From Vesta saturnalis (Eukaryota > Arthropoda > Insecta > Coleoptera > Lampyridae): 64,000 nt of DNA. Each line of letters opens with the position of its first letter. Position 1 is the first letter of the stretch. The notes beneath the pieces were generated by a model. The model saw nothing but the letters and a program-made list of their open reading frames with translations. It had not been told where the DNA came from and made no database searches. Below are positions 43,583-55,010 of the stretch, one piece after another. The stretch is from positions 216,001-280,000 of the forward strand of contig JARFJB010002416.1 in the NCBI GenBank assembly GCA_036346205.1. Reading direction: 5' to 3'. The position numbers and the translations under genes were made by a program.

Positions 43583-46467
43583 ATGATTCAAGACGTTCAA
43601 ATAGAAAATAATTTAATAAAATTTAAAAATTGTACAAATTTGATTGAATGGAAATTATTCGCCCAAACTGAACAATCGTCAATCAGTATTTTCCATCTTA
43701 ACATAAGATCATTAAAAAAATGTTTTGAAGGACTTTTATTGTTATTTACTATTTACGAATTCGATTTAATATTGTTATCCGAAATAAATCTAACTCCTGA
43801 AGATGAAATAAAGTTTCAAATGGAAAATTATAGTTGCGTGATGAAACATAGACAAAACATTAAGGGTGGAGGACTAGATTTATATGTTAAAAACAATATC
43901 GCTTATGATATATCGCAATTACATCTGGTAGAATGTGAATACATTAATATCGTTATAAAACTTCCTGAATTGACGAACCAATTGCAAGTATTATTTATAT
44001 ATATATAGGCCACCAAATAAAAACGCAAAAAAATTTATTGCAGAAATTGGTTGTGAGATAGATAAATGTAGTAGTAACAATATGGTCTTAATTGGAGACA
44101 TGAATATAAACTTGTTAGACAAAGAAAATTCACTAGTCTCTCAATACGAAAACAAATTGATTGGAAGAGGGTTTGCGTGTGAAATAAGTGACACCACACG
44201 AGAAGACATAAGGGAGGGTATTGCAAGAAGATCTCTGTTAGATCACATATTCATTCGATCCAATTTGGGTTACGTTAAATCAGCAGTTGTACACCACATT
44301 ATATCTGATCACCTTCCTATATGCTTAAAACTATACGGAAATAAGATAAATCTCTCAAGTTGTACGAAACATCAAAGTAAAATAAACTATAATGAGAAAA
44401 ACCTACGAACTGCAATAAAGAATACAAATTGGGACGACCAAGAAGATGTTAATGTTAACAAATTTTTAAAAAACATTGAAAATACTTTCAAACGGATATA
44501 TGAAAAAAATAAATATACCACTTTGCCAAAAACAAATAATAAAAGGAGCATCGGAAAGGATTGGATTACAGAAACTTTGTACAGCAAAATTAGAGAAAGA
44601 GATATACTTTTCAAAAAGTGGAAAACTTTCCCCAACAACGAAAATCTAAGAGAAAAATACAAAAAATTTAGAAACCGCCTAAACAATGAAATTCGTACTG
44701 CGAAAAACAATTATTTTAGAAAAAGGATATTAAACAATGCAAGAACATGTGGAATGAAATAAACTTTATCATCACAAAAGATAAAAGCAAAAACGTCGAC
44801 AGAAAGATTATAACATCGTTAGGTGCAAAACATGACACAAAGTGTATAGTAACTAAATTTGCAGAAGTCTTCCAACAACAAATTGAAATTTTAGTAAAAA
44901 CATGTCAACATAATATTGTAGTGAATAATAAAGAAGGTGAAGTAAACAGTAATTTGTACATACCACTATCAAATGAACATGATGTTCAGAAGATTATTCT
45001 AGGATTAAGCACCAAAAAATCTCCAGGTATTGATAACATAAGAGCCATAGATTTAAAAAACAACATTAACACATTCAAAAGAACTATATTTAAACTTATA
45101 AACGTATCATTAAAGCAAGGTATTTTCCCGAAAGATCCTGAAACGTCAATATTAAGACCAATTTATAAAAAATGACAAGCCTCGGACTTTAATAATTACC
45201 GACCAATCAGTATACTTTCTACAATTGACAAAATAATTGAAAAATACGTCGCCCAACACCTAAAAAATTATTTAAATCAAAATAGCGTTATCAACCCCAA
45301 TCAGTACGGATATCAGCAAGGCAAGAATACGGAACAACTTTTATCATGTGTAACAGACTACATCAATGTACAACTAAACCACAATAAATATGTCATAGCA
45401 GTGTTCATTGACTTAAGTAAAGCGTTTGACACTGTTGACCATGGAATATTAATAAAAATTATGAGGAAGTATGGAATCACAGGAAAGCAACTTGATTGGT
45501 TCAGAAGCTATCTACATAAACGCAAATACGTGGTCAAGGTAAAAGATGAAGTAAGTGCAGAACAGTCGATAAAATATGGAGTGCCACAAGGTAGCCACTT
45601 AGGTCCTATCATGTTTTTATTATACATAAACGGCATATTCGAGGTTCTTAAGCATGTGAAGCTGTATATGTATGCGAATGACGCCATTTTGATATACGCA
45701 CATAATGATATCGCAATATGCCAAACCGTAATACAACAACAGCTAGATAACGTATGCAAGTGGATGCATGACAGAAAATTGTACCCAAATAAAGACTAAA
45801 CGGCAGTAATGGTATTTACATATGCCAAAAATTGGATTAGTAGATATTAAAATGCACAAGTGTGATTGCTTATTTGGAAAACTAGGATGTAAATGTACAC
45901 AACTGGAACAAGTACATGAATTAAGTTACTCTATTTTGGATTCAAAACTCACATATAATAAACATATCGATTACATGCACATCAAATTAAAGAAAATAAC
46001 AGGAATTTTCTATTTGTTAACACTTGTACAAATAAAAAGACACTTGAAGTGATATACAAAGCACTTATAGAATCAGTAATTCGTTATGCAGTAACAGTGT
46101 GATGTGCGGACTTTACGCATTTGAAAGCTGGACTCGTTACAATTAAAAATACTGAAGATAGTTCAACAACAAGAAACAAGAAAAGAAAAAGTTATTAGAA
46201 AATATGAATTCACTTACGCCAAAAACTATTACAAATACAAAATCTAGTTACTTATTTTGGAGATAATGAATACAAAATACAAATGGAACATAATACAACA
46301 CAAGACAGTTATCTACACAGTGCCCTATTACTTTAATAAATATGGTGAAAGGTCTCTAAAATGTGCAGTTCAAAATTATATAATTCGTTACCTTCAGAAG
46401 TTAGGTGCATCAAAAAAATAAGTGAGTTTAAACGACGAGTGAAACAGTGGTTTATTAATTTAGAATA
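43583..46467 (+). pseudogene. P15 ORF2 with mutated RT active site
   Basis: Endonuclease: FHLNIRSLKK and LLSEINL (43583-44008). A frameshift in a TA run near 44000 separates this from YRPPNKNAKK, then IGDMNINLL, LLDHIFIRSN and ISDHLPICL (44082-44762). Frames change at 44750. RT: KKSPGIDNIRAIDLK (to 45175), an in-frame TGA near 45172 where KKG is expected, NNYRPISIL, FIDLSKAFDTVDHGIL (45401) and GVPQGSHLGPIMF. The catalytic motif reads YANDAIL instead of YADD: AAT at 45677-45679 replaces the first Asp of the pair. Then an HKCDCLFGKLGCKC motif and a shifted C terminus, with a stop near 46465. The RT would be inactive even if the frames were intact. Confidence 0.85.
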
Positions 46468-47027
46468 ATACATTATGTTTTTGTACACGATGCTTTTTAA
46501 TTTTTTTTTTTTTTAATTTTTCTTAATTTTTGTACTTTTTTTTTCTCTTATTTGGTTCGAAGGACCAAAATAGAACAAAAAAAAATTGATATGGATGTAA
46601 CAATTATTTCTCAAAATTATGTCATTGCTAAATATTTAATGATTACTAATCTAAGATTATTTATCTGATTTAGTACGTAATCATTTAAATCAACTTTTTA
46701 TAAATTATTATTTTTTTTTTGCGACTATACTTTTCAAGATTAATAGTTTAAGAATACCTTTTTAGATTTTTTACAACAATTTTTTACTTTCTTTTCTCCA
46801 TTTTTACGAATTTTAATTTTTGTTTAAATTAAAAAAAAAACCTACTAGTGCTTCTTTCCTTTTTTACTTTTAAGAATATGTTTTTTTTTCTTCTTTTTAT
46901 CATTCTTAGAATTACATTGCATGTGCTAGAAAAATATTTTATTTGTTTTATTTTATTTCATGTTGGAAATTTCACAAAATAATGTATAAAAATAGTTTTA
47001 ATTATAATTATTGTATTTCACAAGGAG

Positions 47028-47057
47028 CCCTCCGATAAGTAGTTTCTACTTGGTGGG
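47028..47057 (+). other. 3' terminal stem-loop of P15
   Basis: Outer stem CCCTCC/GGTGGG with one T-T mismatch (47028-47033 with 47052-47057), inner stem AAGTAG/CTACTT (47037-47042 with 47046-47051), loop TTT. It is strongly diverged in sequence from other copies but fully consistent in structure. Confidence 0.82.
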
Positions 47058-47118
47058 ACCGATTAATGTATATATTTTTGAAATAAACCATTCAACCATA
47101 CAACCATTCAACCATTCA

Positions 47119-47717
47119 ACTATTACTATTACTATTACTATTACTGTTACTGTCACTGTCACTGTTACTGTTACGTTGCCTTATTGTTCGTTTTACGTTA
47201 CCGTTACTGTTACGTTACCGTTACCGTTACGTTACGTTACCGTTACGTTACCGTTATGTTCCGTTACCGTTACGTTACCGTTACCGTTACCGTTACCGTT
47301 ACCGTTACCGTTACCGTTACCGTTACCGTTACCGTTACCGTTACCATCGCTATCGCTATCGCTATCGCTATCGCTATCGCTATCGCTATCGCTATTCTAT
47401 CACATCGCTATCACTATCACTATCACTATCACTATCACTATCACTATCACTATCACTATCACTATCACTATCACATCACTATCACATCACTATCACTATC
47501 ACTATCACTATCACTATCACTATCACTATCACTATCACTATCACTATCACTATCACTATCACTATCACTATATCACTATCACTATCACTATCACTATCAC
47601 TATCACTATCACTATCACTATCACTATCACTATCACTATCACTATCACTATCACTATTACGATTACTATTACTATTACTATTACTATTACTCTTACTATT
47701 ATTATTATTATTATTAC
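47119..47717 (+). repeat. Composite hexamer array: TTACTA, TTACTG, TTACCG, TATCGC, TATCAC, TTACTA
   Basis: Blocks in order: TTACTA/TTACTG (47119-47175), irregular TTACG/TTACCG (47175-47280), TTACCG (47280-47344), TATCGC (47345-47392), TATCAC (47402-47652), TTACTA (47656-47697), TTA triplets (47698-47717). Each block is homogeneous, and neighbouring repeats differ by one or two bases. It ends in the T-run of M6. Confidence 0.95.
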
Positions 47718-50700
47718 TTTTTTTTGGATTTTGCAGCATCGATTGCCAGGATCATTAGCTGCTTCAACCACAATTCTTATTTACACCAGTTGGAAAATTT
47801 TAGATCCTTTGAGATAATCAAGTAATCTCTTAATTACTTCCTCGTTGGTGCTGTACAGTACTTCTGTGTTTATGTCATACTGCTTTTTAAGCCGGGTATA
47901 TTTTGTACAGTAAAGGATTACATGTTCCACTGTTAGTTTTTTTTGGCACTCTGTACAGACGGGGGGCCTTAATCCTATGAGAAGGTGCTCAGAAGAGAAT
48001 CTAGTATGGCCTATTCTAATCCGCGTGATGGTCACTGACTCTTTACGACTTAGGCTGCTAGGGAATTTTGTTTGGACTACATGTTTTTTGTGATTTTTTA
48101 ACCTATTATTTGATTGCAACCATTCGTTTTGCCACAGATCATTTATTATTGCCGTAACGTTAGATTGAATGTCCGTATGTCGTATAAGTATATGGTTCAT
48201 TTTATTAGTAATTATTACTTCTTTGTCACTTTTGTCTGCTATTTCATTACCTTGTATTCTCTAATGTGATGGTAACCAGACTAATATAACATTTTTGTAA
48301 TGGTGTTTAGGTGGTGAATGGTTGCCAAAATTTGCGTCACTAGTGGATCTAGGGTATACTTGTGTTTTATTTTTCTAATAGAGGTTCGCGAATCAGAACA
48401 CACTAAGATATTTTTTTCCGTTCTGTGCTCCGAATACTTTAAAGCTTGCCACACTGCATACAGTTCGGCAGTCAAGATGTCGCACCAATCGTGTAATTTC
48501 CACATGTGGCGTTGGTTTAAGTAACTATGGCACTACCGACACCTCGTTCACATTTAGATGCATCAGTATAAGTTATTTCCTTGTCATCATAGCTACGTAG
48601 TATTTCATTAAGTTTTTCTAGTGCCTCTTTTTTCGATGATGTGTGAGCTAGTTCATAGTTGTGTGAGGCAGACCGTAGGGGCCATGGTGCTACCTCTAAA
48701 AATTGCATGTTACATACAGGCGGTATTTCAATTTCTAGCTGTTTAATGAGTTCGTTGTACCTAAAAGGCAATGGATGAGTTATACTGGGTCTATCTTGGA
48801 AGGGTTGGAGGAATTTTTTGTTGCGAAGTATCTCGTTATTAGGGTGGTTTTCTATAGATAGTAACTTAGTACAGTATCTCATTATCATTTTATGGCGTCT
48901 ATATTTTATGGGTGCCACACCAGCCTCACTATAGGTCGACAGATGCGGGCTGGTTTGAAATAGATAATCTTAAACACGTGGCGTGTATAGTATCAAGGGG
49001 ACGCAATATGGATTTTCGAGCAGATGAGTAAATTGCGCTGCCATAATCTATTTTGGATAAAATCCAGGATTCATATATGTTAATTAATATGTCTTTATTC
49101 GCGCCCCATTTAGTGTTAGCAAGGCATCTGATAATGTTTGCGTCTTCTTTGCACCTTTTTTTAAGGGCATCTATATGTGCCTTCCATCTCAGTTCTTTAT
49201 CTATTGTGAGGCCCAGGAATTTTATTTTGGTTACTATGCTAATTGGTTGTCCATACATAGTAATAGTAGGGTCCCCGTGTTCGTGTCTTAGACGGCAAAA
49301 ATGGATACAGTGGGTTTTTGCTCCAGAAAATTTGAATCCTATCCATTTACCGTGACGTGTGATAGTATCTACAGCAGACTGCAGTTCGCTTTCGATTATC
49401 TTGGATATCATTGGATGGATGTATCATAGCCACATCATCGACATACCAATAACTATGAATTTCTGTATCAATGTTTACAGTTGTACTGGTAACAGCAAAA
49501 GCGAATAAAGTTACACTCAACACTGATCCCTGGGGTATTCCATTCTCTAACGCCAAAACATTAGAGTACTCAGTTCCGACCCTTACCCTGAAGTTGCGTT
49601 TTTCAAGGAAATTTTTGATAAAATTGAAGATATTTCCTCTTATTCCCCACGTATGTAGTTGACGTAATATTCCGTACCTCCAAGTAACGTCGTAGGCATT
49701 CTGTAAATCAAAGAATACTGCTACTGCATGGTGTCTGTTTGCAAAAGCTGTTTGAACATGATGTTCAGTTTGTACCAAGTTGTCAGTGGTAGGCCTGAAT
49801 TTTCTACAAGCCATTTGGTTGTTAGGTAGGAATCCATTTTTTTCTAAAATCCAGGTTAGACGCGAGTTGACTATACGCTCGAGTATTTTGGCCATACAGC
49901 ACGTGAGGGAAATTGGACGTAAATTTGTTGGTTTATTTTTATTTTGATTAACTTTGGGAATCGGGACCACAATGGCTTCTCTCCAACTTTTCGGATACAC
50001 ATTCTGCTGCCAAATTTTATTAAATATTCCTAATAATCTTACTTTCTGTATTGAAGGTAATTGCTTTAGGAATTCGTAAGGAATGTCATCCGGGCCTGGT
50101 GCTGATTTGTGTAAGCGGTTCAACGCTTCCTCAAGTTCGTCCATAAGGATAGGGATGTTATAGTATGCTACCTAATCGTAGTTCCTGCTTATACATTAAC
50201 TGCTGGAATTCAGCTTCATAGTTAGAGGATTTACTAGTACTTTGGAACGACTCTGTCAATATATTAGCTACCTCTTGTTGGCTGGTATGGCTGTCCTGGT
50301 ATACCTTTAATATTATAGGTAGATTAGTTTCTTTTCTGTTGATACACTTTGCCTTCTTCCATATAGTTGTTGAGGGGGTTGTTGGCTTTATTGTGGGTAC
50401 GTATTCAACCCAAGCGTCTCGTTTACCTTGTAATATTAGTCTTCGCGCTTCAGCTCGTTTTCGTTTAAATATAAGCATATTACTTTGGGAAGGATGTTTT
50501 TTAAATGTATTAAAAGACTTTTTCTTTTCGTGGATAGCTTTTTGTATGGTGCCACTCTACCATGGAACGCGGGGTTTGGAACAATTTCCTCCCGATTTGG
50601 GAACAATCTGCAATGCTGAGTTAATAATCATATTTGAAAAGGTCTGGACAGTTTCGTTGATAGTTTGGCCATCGGGAGTATTTTCCAAGCTTTTCCGAAA

Positions 50701-51512
50701 CGTTGTCCAATCGTCTTTCTGTAAGTTCCACTTTTTTAAAGTAGTTTTTTGTGGTGGTTGTGAATTACATTCGATAGCGAATGATCGGAATGCACGTGGT
50801 CTTCACGGGTTTTCCAGGTAAACAAATATGCCAGTTGAGTTGAACGTATGGCAAGATCAATCGCTGATAATTTGTTTGCCCGCGAGTTTATAAATGTTCC
50901 TTCGCCCGAATTTAAGGTAACCAAATCGTATTCATTGATAATGGTTTCAATCATACGTGCATGTGTGTCCGCTTCTTCCGAACCCCACAGTGTATTGTGT
51001 GCATTAAAGTCACCAATAATTATATATGGTGTTAGTAATTGTTGTATTATGTTTTGTAGATCTTGTTTTGTCCAATTAAACTGGGGAAGGTAAATGTTAC
51101 ACACAGTGAGCTAAATGGGTATTCAATTCTAACCACTATCACTCGTATTCTAGTTTTGGTTTTCAGAGATGCGGTAGGGATGTTCTCTTTTATTAGTATA
51201 AGAACACCCCCTTTTGCTCGTAAATATAGTTCGTCGTCCCTTCTAAAACATCTGTTCCCTTTCAATATGAATGTGTCTTCTTCTTTGAGATGTGATTTTT
51301 GAAGAGAAACACAATAAGGTTTATATTCCGATACAATTAACTGTATTTCAGGATAGTTCGTTTTGCACCCATTGCAGTTCCATTGTATGATGGAAGCCAT
51401 AATTAAAAAATTTGTTTTAAAATAGACTGATAGTAGACGAATAAATACGTATAAATAAAAATTTAAAATATATAAAAACAGATATTGGGGACAAAACAAT
51501 TAAAATGGTAAT
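47718..51512 (-). mobile_element. M6: I-like element, complete ORF2, truncated before ORF1
   Basis: The poly(A) tail is a T-run at 47718-47725 after a short (TTA)n stretch. The 5' end, at about 51512, lies roughly 110 bases upstream of ORF2 and meets (TTA)n. It is closely similar to M2. All ORF2 domains including RNase H are present. Confidence 0.87.
47781..51400 (-). pseudogene. M6 ORF2: endonuclease, RT, RNase H, C-terminal knuckle
   Basis: Starts at ATG 51400 with MASIIQWNCNGCK. Endonuclease (51400-50750): the usual QETH is QKSH here, so the catalytic Glu is lost; GDFNAHNTLWG, SAIDLAI and HSDH are kept. RT: HKSAPGPDDIPYEFLKQLP, NLRPISLTCCMAKILERIV, FFDLQNAYDVTWRYGIL, LENGIPQGSVLSVTLFAFAV and YWYVDDVAM (50144-49347), then the thumb IKFLGLTIDKELRWKAH (49411-48929). 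RNase H (48600-48200): ITYTDASK, AELYAVWQAL, CSDSRTSI, GNEIADKSDK. The C terminus (48200-47781) has GHTRFSSEHLL and CTECQKKLTVEHVILYC. Frameshifts separate the parts. Confidence 0.85.
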
Positions 51513-51535
51513 ATTATTACTATTATTATTATTAT
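51513..51535 (+). repeat. Short (TTA)n tract between M6 and M7
   Basis: ATTATTACTATTATT-type sequence where the 5' end of M6 meets the poly(A) of M7. The unit is the triplet TTA rather than the hexamer. Confidence 0.85.
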
Positions 51536-51654
51536 TTTTTTTTTTTTAACGGCTTCAACCTCTTGGGTTATTTGCCCATTTCCTCGCATCTTACTACCTT
51601 ATTAATTCTTATTATACATGTTTGTTATATGTAAGAAACTTATTACCTGCATTA

Positions 51655-52633
51655 TTGCATTAGTGTGTTCGGACACTCATCGAATATATGTTTTATTGTG
51701 ACGGGTATTTTGCATTTTTTACATGTTGTCCGTTCTTTGTTTCCTAGCAAGTGTGAGTGTGTTAGCTGCGTGTGTCCTATCCTTAGTCTAGTTATTACCA
51801 CGCTGTCTTTTCTTGTCATTCCTGTATATCGTCTTTTGATCGTTACGTTAGGAAGGTGTAGTTTTAGGGTTTTGTTTTCATCTAACCATTCGTTTTGCCA
51901 TGCGTTCCAGATTTTTTCTTTTATAATCGTGAGACTTTTGATTTCATTTTTGTCTGTGATGTTCAGTAATTCGCATGTTTTCGTAATTTGATGGTATATT
52001 AGCGCTTTTGACGCGTTAACGTTACTGTCTTTCCAGATCAAGGGATAATTAAAATGTTTCTCTTTAGCACATATTTTGGAGGTGTATTTCATTAACTGCC
52101 ATTTCCTTTGGTATTTTAGCGCAAAACTCCAACTTCTGCACTTATGCTATTTGTGGGGCTTGTTTGAAAAGCGCCCATCGCATACCTGAGGCTGACGTTT
52201 TGAATGTTATCGAGTTTTTTTAGCCTTTAGTTGCATGCTGACATGTAGACGATAGAACCGTAATCTAGTCTGGTTAATATTAATGTTTTGTATAGGCGAA
52301 TGAGAATTTTTCGGTCCGCTCCCCATCTTGTATTTGCCAAGCACTTTATTATATTTACCACTTTCCGAGCCTCATTGACTATATTAGCAATGTGGTTGGC
52401 CCAAAGCAGCGTCGTATCTAATGCTATTCCTAAAAAATTGCATTTTTGAACACTTTTAATTTGTTGGCCTTTGAGGGTTAAGTTTGGTAGGTAATGTGGC
52501 CTTCTCAGCTTACAGAAGTGTAAGCAGACGGTTTTGTAGTCGATAGTTTGAAATCTACCTTTGCGGCTTGATCTGCTATGGAATTCACTGCTGTTTGCAT
52601 TACAGAGTTATGCGCCGCTCCAAATTTACTAGC

Positions 52634-52704
<71 letters not shown>

Positions 52705-54576
52705 ACGTCGTTTACGTATATACACCTTCCTATAGACTTATCGCGATACTAAATAGGGTAACGCTTATAAGCGATCCTTGTGGAATGCCATTTTCTAGAC
52801 TACGGGGTTCTGACATGACATTTCCTATTCGGACCCTAAAGTTCCTGTTGTTCAGAAACGTTTGGATGAATTTACCCATATTTCCCCTGATTCCCCATTC
52901 ATGTACTTTGGCGATTACTGCGTATATACATACCGTATCGTAGGCTTTTTCTATATAAAAAAAACCGCCGTTGTATGTTTTCTTTGGCTAAATCCTTCTT
53001 GAGTTTTTGTGCAGATCTGCACTAAGTTGTCGCAGGTCGAGTAACTTTTACGAAAACCGGTCAGATGTTTGTTAATCCAGTCGTTTTCGTCGATCAATTG
53101 TATAAGCCTTTCATTGATTAACTTTTCTAACGTTTTTACCAGACAGCACATTAAAGATATAGGCCGGTAACTTTCCGGAATTAATGAGTCTTTGCTGCGT
53201 TTAATGACTGGTACAACGATAGAAGATTTCCACAACGGTGGATCGTATCCCTCATTCCATATTTTATTGTAAATAAAGAGTAAATCTTCTAATATCACTT
53301 GCGAGAGATTTTTAATAATTATATTTGGGATGTTGTCAATTCCTCCTGCGGACTCTTTCATTTCTTTTATTTCCGTTTTGAGTTCATCCATTGTTATTGG
53401 TTCGTTGTATGGCTCTCCCTGTTTCTCATCAAACTATTTTTCTGATCGTTGCTTACTCTGTGATAGTAATATGCAAAGTATTCGGCTACTGGTAAGGGGT
53501 TAGTTATCAACTGGTCGTTATTTAGTAGCTTTGGCTGCGCTGTGTTTTTTCTTTTCCTTAATATTTCACTTATTTTTTTCCACATCTCCGATGGTGTTGT
53601 TTTATTATTTATTTCATTACCGTACTTTTGCCTTGAGGTTATTTGAGCTTTGCGGATCATAAGCCGCTACTGCTTTAAGGCGTTTAAAGTTCACTAAATT
53701 GTCTTGTGTTGGATGCGAGGAAAAAATTTTGAGCGCTCTTTTTCTTTCGTTTATGGCATTCCCGATGTCCGAGTTCCACCAGGGAACTGGTAGCCTGTGC
53801 GTCATATTTTTTGATTTAGGAATAGTGCCCTGTGCCGCCTGACTAATTGACAGATTTAAATTTTGCACTAGTGAGTCAATATCTTGGTTGCGGTTTATAG
53901 GTGTCAATTTCTTCCTAAATTCTGCCCACTTGTTGATGGTCTGGTAAGCCAATTAGTATTGGGAAGTGATCAATTCCGTGCAGGTCTGGTATTACTTCCC
54001 AAGTAAAGTTGGGTGCTATTCGAAGGGTGCACATCGTCAGGTCAATAGCCGTAAAAGAATTTGACTTTGAGTTAAAAAAAGGTTTGTTTGCCGTCGTTTA
54101 ATAACATTAAGTCATTGTTATCGATTAATTCTTCTACTGCTTTCCCTCTATTGTCTTGCTTTAGGGATCCCCAAAGAGGACTGTGCGAATTAAAGTCACT
54201 CAACGGTAAATATGGTTTTGGAAGTTGTCTAATTAATTCTTCCAAGTCTTGTAAGGTCCAGTTGGCATCGGGAAGGTAGCGTTAGCTTCATCGGGTGTAT
54301 CACCGTCGTCGCTACCGCTTGTAAGTGAGTGTTTAATACTAGTTTGTTGAACACACATTCCTCGTGTAACAGAATAGCTACTCCCCCTTTAGCTCCTTTC
54401 TGGTGTATTACATCGTGACGTAGCGCGTTATACCTGCGTATCTCGTATTCCTCCTGTCTTTTAAAATGGGTTTCTTGTAAACAGATTATATACGGTTTAT
54501 ATCTATTTATTATAATTTTTAATTCACCAGAGCTTTTGCGGCAACCGTTACAGTTCCATTGAATTATATTCCCCAT
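51655..54576 (-). pseudogene. M7 ORF2: endonuclease and RT, no RNase H
   Basis: Start at ATG 54576: MGNIIQWNCNGCRK. Endonuclease: ICLQETHFK (catalytic Glu kept), GGVAILLHE, an SDFNSHSPLWG motif in which Gly is replaced by Ser. Linker 53952-53660, with LPVPWWNSDIGNAINERKRAL. RT: EMKESAGGIDNIPNIIIKNL, SYRPISLMCCLVKTLEKLI, LTGFRKSYSTCDNLVQ (53391-52951). The active site reads YVND (near 52715), with the first Asp of the pair replaced, and is followed by a 66-base AT repeat inside the coding region. The RT thumb runs directly into the C-terminal domain (52092-51655), with TRKDSVVITRLRIGHTQLTH and CKKCKIPVTIKHIFDEC. There is no room for RNase H. Confidence 0.8.
52637..52702. repeat. (AT)33 dinucleotide microsatellite inside M7 RT
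   Basis: Thirty-three AT units without interruption, immediately downstream (in coding sense) of the RT active-site motif. It must have expanded after the copy was inserted, because it disrupts the palm domain. Confidence 0.97.
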
Positions 54577-54738
54577 GTTCAGAATAGCAAAATAAACAAA
54601 AATAAATAAATAAAAATAAAAGAATAAATAGATATACAATTAAAATAAGACAATGGACAGATTAATAAACAAGTAAGACAAACAGGTAAAACATTGCAGA
54701 TCCATTAAAGCTATCACATATTTACTGGACTAGAAAAC

Positions 54739-55010
54739 TCAGGAAGTCATATCCCCGTTAGAGGATTGACTATTCTCACGATCCTTACGTGGTTTTCCCA
54801 ACGGCCAGCTTTTTTTTTTACTTTTCGTTGAGAAGGGTGAATAAATTTTGGTTCTACTGCGTCGTCCTGTATGCTTGGTGGCGTAGAAAGGTCTCTCTTT
54901 TTTGATTTTCTGCAGGCTCATGTTTGGCAGGGGAATTAGCTGCGCTTCCCGGCACGTCCGCGCTTGTCGAAGTGTAAGACTTTATAATTTCTTTTACTGT
55001 ATTGTCACGT
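54739..55010 (-). pseudogene. M7 ORF1 C-terminal part
   Basis: The frame reads NTVKEIIKSYTSTS, a Pro/Ala-rich linker, then (with a shift near 54890) a basic tail SKKKSWPLGKPRK followed by an NSQSSNGDMTS end. The tail corresponds to the WPKGKPRK tail of M4. The upstream part of the protein continues beyond the insertion at 57084. Confidence 0.75.

Larger units (their letters stand above)
42416..47120 (+). mobile_element. P15: full-length CR1-like element, about 4.7 kb
   Basis: The only plus-strand copy with an apparent 5' UTR (42416-42545) and the start of ORF1. Then come ORF1, a 170-base spacer (43413-43582), ORF2, a 3' UTR of about 560 bases with long T-runs (46468-47027), the stem-loop, AATAAA (47082-47087) and a tail of four to five CATTCAAC-like units. 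It is flanked by TTACTA-type repeat on both sides. Confidence 0.9.
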
